From Apodemus sylvaticus (taxonomy: Eukaryota > Chordata > Mammalia > Rodentia > Muridae), in NCBI RefSeq assembly GCF_947179515.1, contig NC_067472.1:200206325-200270324 (forward strand): a DNA stretch of 64,000 nucleotides, read 5' to 3'. The position numbers and the translations under genes are program-made. Positions 61,019 through 64,000 of the stretch are shown one piece after another; position 1 is the first letter of the stretch, and every line of letters starts with the position of its first letter. Below the pieces are notes generated by a model. It was not told the origin of the DNA, did not search any database, and saw nothing but the letters and a program-made list of their open reading frames with translations.

Positions 61019-61035
61019 CACATATATATATATAT
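60915..61035. repeat. (TA)n-rich repeat, interrupted
   Basis: Three TA-rich runs separated by short unique words. It may form hairpins. Confidence 0.93.
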
Positions 61036-61140
61036 GGCCTGGTTGAGACAGCAGGATCTCCCTTCCTGTCCAGAAATTCAGAGATCTACTGGCCTCTTCC
61101 TTTTGAATGCTGGGATTAAAAGCATGTCCCACCACATCCA
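61035..61140 (-). mobile_element. B1 SINE fragment, minus strand
   Basis: ggcctggttgagacagcag, tttgaatgctgggattaaa and cccaccacatccag are reversed B1 blocks. Confidence 0.75.
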
Positions 61141-63177
61141 GATGATGTTGTTAAATTTTAATAAAATTTTTTAAAATGATAGTGTTGAGAGTAGTTGTTT
61201 TTGTTTTACATCTGAGTCTCTTATCACTTAGTCTGATGTCACACTCACATCTGAGAATGCATGTGAACTTCTTTTATCTGTATCTGTGTATGCATATGCA
61301 TGCTTGTATGCATGTATAAGCCAGAGGTCAGCTTCTAGCATCTCCTACAACCATGCTGGGATGTGTGCGCCTGTGTACATGTGTGTATGTACGTATGTGT
61401 ATGTACATAGGTATGTATTCATGGTGTGCATGGTGTATTTATCTAATAGGGTGTAAGAGTTGATGTGATATCAAGATACCTTTTTCAATTGTTTCTCCAC
61501 CCTTTAAAAAAATCATTACTCTGTGTACATTTATTTTTATAGACCTACACACACTACAACACACTTAGTTCAGGAAACAAAGTTCTGAGTAAGTTCTCTT
61601 CCTCCACCTTTCGTGGATTCCAGGAGGAGATAACTCAGGTCACCCAACATGCTTGAACACCAAGCACTGTACCCCGTGAGCCATCTCACTACTCCTCTCC
61701 ATACTAATTTATGTGACAGGTGACGTCACTGAACCTGGGCTTCATCCGTGCATCTAGGCTGCTGGCCAGCAATAGTTAGGAATCTTCTCATCTCACTCAT
61801 CATGACCAGAATTATAGATGCTCAGTATGCTAAGTTTTCACATGGGTTCTGGGAATCCGAACTAAGATCTCCATGTTTCCATAGCAGACATTTCACCAAC
61901 TCAGGCATTTCTTCAGACCTCAAGCTCTACCCATGATTCTCCCTTCCCAGCCTCACACATTAGGCTTTAAATGTTTACATCACTAAAAAGCAAGTGTGTA
62001 AATAATGAATTTGTTGGTGAACTTTGTTACTTATTCTATAATGTATACATTTTAAAAATATTGCACTTTACTCAATATATAGATTTAAATATAAATATAA
62101 ATATATTTAAAAATAATATGGTAACCAAATATGGTGGCACATACTGTGATTCCAGCACTCAGGTAGGCGAAGGCAGATAGTGACTTTTAGACTAACTTCC
62201 TCTGCACAGACAGACACTGTCCCCAAAACTGGGCAGGCTTGTGTGGTGGTTTATGCCTGTAATCCCATATTTGGTGCTATCTGTACTATACAAGGAATTC
62301 CAGACTAGTCTTAGCATCAAGTGAAATATAGTCACACACAAAACAAAAAGTCATTTAAATATTTTTAAATCTAAAAATTCAGACCTAAGTCTCTTGCATT
62401 TCTGGTTGAATACAGAATGATGGTAGTTTCTTTAGAAAACTAATAACTGTTAATAACTCATAATAACTGATTTTAATTCAGGTCATACAATGTTCCTCAG
62501 TCTCCTGGCTCAGCTTCATGAGTCCTAGGAGTACAGTCAGATACCCCATACTTATCAATTGTTGCAATAAAATTAGCTAGATATGAACATTCAAAACTAA
62601 TAACCAGAAAGGCTGTGTTGGGAAGTACTGTGTATAATAATATTTTGAGAATGCTGGAACAAAAATGGGAAAAGATGGTTTGTTGATATGGTACAGGTCA
62701 TGGAGTTAGAAATTCAAGGTCATCTTTGACTACCTAGAGTTGGAGGCAACATGAGATTCTTAGAAAAAATACCAAGCAAAAATGAATATAGTAGAGTGAA
62801 ACCATGGGGGCTTATATTTGATGAAAAATCTATTAATTACACAGTCATTAATTCAATAAGCACACCTATTTTAATAATTTTAATAAGAACCCTATTTTAA
62901 GAAGGAAGGATATACAAAAGAATCAAGAATCCACACCTGACCTGTGAAGCACATACATTACAGTCAGTCTATGGGCGGTGTATATTTGAATCTGGTACAG
63001 ATAAGAAACAAGACGGAGAGAGGTGATGCAAAAAGAGCAGCAGGGCTACTTCATTCACACAGAGAAAAGAGGTGGCTATGTAGCTAGGTCTGAGAATCAA
63101 CCCTTATCCAAGGCGTCATACAACCTTGTAAAGCTGCTTCAAGCTTTCAGAGACCCCACCCTGCAACCAGCACTTAC

Positions 63178-63428
63178 CCTGAAGTCTGTAGCTCAGCTGG
63201 CGGGGTAGTGAAATTAGGCAGGGTACTATTAGAGAAGGGAAAGATAGAGAAGCTGCCCCCAACTATTACATCTCCAGGGCGGTTAAATTGAGGGCTCTGT
63301 CTTGGCAACAGCCAGGCTCTTGTTCCAGAATGGGCAGAGCCAGAGGGACAGCCAAAGAAAGCTTGAAGAAGAATGCACAACCACATGCCTTCTAGGGGGC
63401 CAGACAGCCAATGACAGGAGAGCCCCAT
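63178..63428 (-). CDS. V2R-like gene exon 1: signal peptide and N-terminus
   Basis: Two in-frame ATGs are possible: 63,428-63,426, and 63,386-63,384 fourteen codons later. The second has G at -3 and starts MWLCILLQAFFGCPSGSA, a clean signal peptide, so it may be the true start; the first adds a short N-terminal extension. After the signal come a polar stretch, GDVIVGGSFSIFPF (the usual class C GDxxIGGxFxI motif) and two N-glycosylation sites (NST, NFT). It ends TCAGG|GTAAGTG, leaving two bases of a Gly codon completed by exon 2. No lesion. Confidence 0.88.
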
Positions 63429-64000
63429 ATGGGGCAGTGGCTGGCAGTGAACGGGGCTTTTATCTGGGAAATTACTCTTGATAAAGCACCTGAGGCTAAG
63501 ACCACACTGGAATGTCTAGGCTTGCAATCTGTGGAGGGAGTATTGATCATGAGGTGGTGGAAGTGGAAGGACACTAAATCCCAGAGCCATTAAAAGTTGT
63601 ATCCCCTTCTCCTGAGGGTTCCTAGCCTCTCTTTATGCATGTAGCATCTCTGGAGCTCATCTGCTGACTATAGAAAGAGTGACAATGGGCCCATTTATTG
63701 CCTGGGGAACTTGCAATCCCAAGAGGAGATGTACCCAGGGTGCTCAGGGAACTGTTTGGAGAAAAGACACAGATGGGTACAAGAAGCAATTATCCCAGTA
63801 GCTGACATTAAGTATGTTGGGCACATACTTCACACTCTATAACAGCTGCATTTTTTCCTTGATGTTTTTGTACTAGGGTGATCCAGCAATCCTCCATATT
63901 CTTTGAAGTTCTTTGAGGAAATTCCAGGGAGGTTTTATAAAAGAATTATTATTCTTTTATTAATGAATTTGGACCTTCACGAAATTACAACACAAAACAA
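63429..64000. other. Upstream region of the V2R-like gene
   Basis: The minus-strand promoter should lie here. A TATA-like ttttataaaa occurs at about 63,934-63,943, some 510 bp above the first ATG. It has not been linked to a start site. No CpG island and no other feature. Confidence 0.4.

Larger units (their letters stand above)
59884..63177. other. Intron 1 of the V2R-like gene
   Basis: It contains B1 elements (60,112-60,262 plus; 61,035-61,140 minus; about 62,118-62,350 plus, decayed), an old L1 tail (about 60,535-60,770), TA-rich runs (60,915-61,035) and reversed B4/B2 remnants (about 61,540-61,945). No gene is seen. Confidence 0.6.
19796..63428 (-). pseudogene. V2R-like class C GPCR gene, six exons, one frameshift
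   Basis: The gene has the six-exon plan of vomeronasal type-2, taste type-1 and calcium-sensing receptors. Coding exons on the minus strand: 63,428-63,178; 59,883-59,592; 55,490-54,694; 36,347-36,138; 33,534-33,411; 20,715-19,796. Sizes are 251, 292, 797, 210, 124 and 920 bp. Every intron is GT-AG and phases agree at each junction except through exon 3, which is one base short (multiple of 3 expected). The deduced layout is signal peptide, Venus-flytrap ligand domain, nine-cysteine linker and seven helices, about 864 residues. The one-base loss near 54,776 gives a stop after about 426 residues, which would leave a soluble fragment of the ligand domain or trigger mRNA decay. All other exons are intact, so the lesion is young or a sequence error. 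The GLPDVFNETKFLTFSMLLFC motif favours V2R over taste or calcium receptors. The exact member is not known to me. Confidence 0.88.

Overview
The window looks like genomic DNA of a murine rodent (mouse/rat group). The basis is B1, B2 and B4-type SINEs, long murine LINE-1 (L1) stretches with the typical ORF2 protein and the 3' tail AAATGTAAATAAA, a rodent hAT-type element resembling URR1, and mammalian GT-AG introns. No bacterial-type genes are present. The species cannot be fixed from the sequence alone.

Layout. 1-10,000 is low-repeat DNA with a CpG-island promoter at about 9,100-9,750. It carries ZNF143/THAP11-, ETS- and YY1-like sites. A minus-strand 5' exon leads from it into two small, phase-compatible exons (7,721-7,777 with a start codon, and 7,172-7,233), which look like the start of a housekeeping-type gene I cannot name. 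The first 91 bases look like the end of a coding exon on the plus strand, ending at a strong donor. 10,125-19,140 is L1 and SINE debris.

The main gene fills 19,796-63,428 on the minus strand. It is a six-exon class C GPCR of the vomeronasal type-2 receptor (V2R) kind. All six exons were found with canonical splice sites and matching phases: signal peptide, two-lobed Venus-flytrap ligand domain, nine-cysteine linker and seven-helix domain. The layout would give about 864 residues. Exon 3 is 797 bp where the phases require 798. One missing base near 54,776 shifts the frame and stops the protein after about 426 residues, so this copy reads as a young pseudogene, or else carries a sequence error.

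The introns are swollen by nested L1s. Intron 5 holds a nearly full-length minus-strand L1 (about 20,900-27,860), itself split by a 670-bp retrocopy of an olfactory-receptor transcript end with a 14-bp target-site duplication. Intron 3 (18 kb) holds two nearly identical young L1 copies. One is a textbook inversion (twin-primed) insertion with a 15-bp target-site duplication inside an older L1. The other is internally deleted. Between two inverted L1 ORF1 pieces in the same intron sits an AT-rich array of about six diverged units of about 160 bp (40,575-41,390) that I could not match to a known repeat.

How the parts relate: the V2R-like locus and the small minus-strand gene are independent transcription units in the same direction. 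The retroelements show repeated L1 activity, and the most recent copies share nearly the same 3' end. I saw no CRISPR array, operon, tRNA or rRNA gene.
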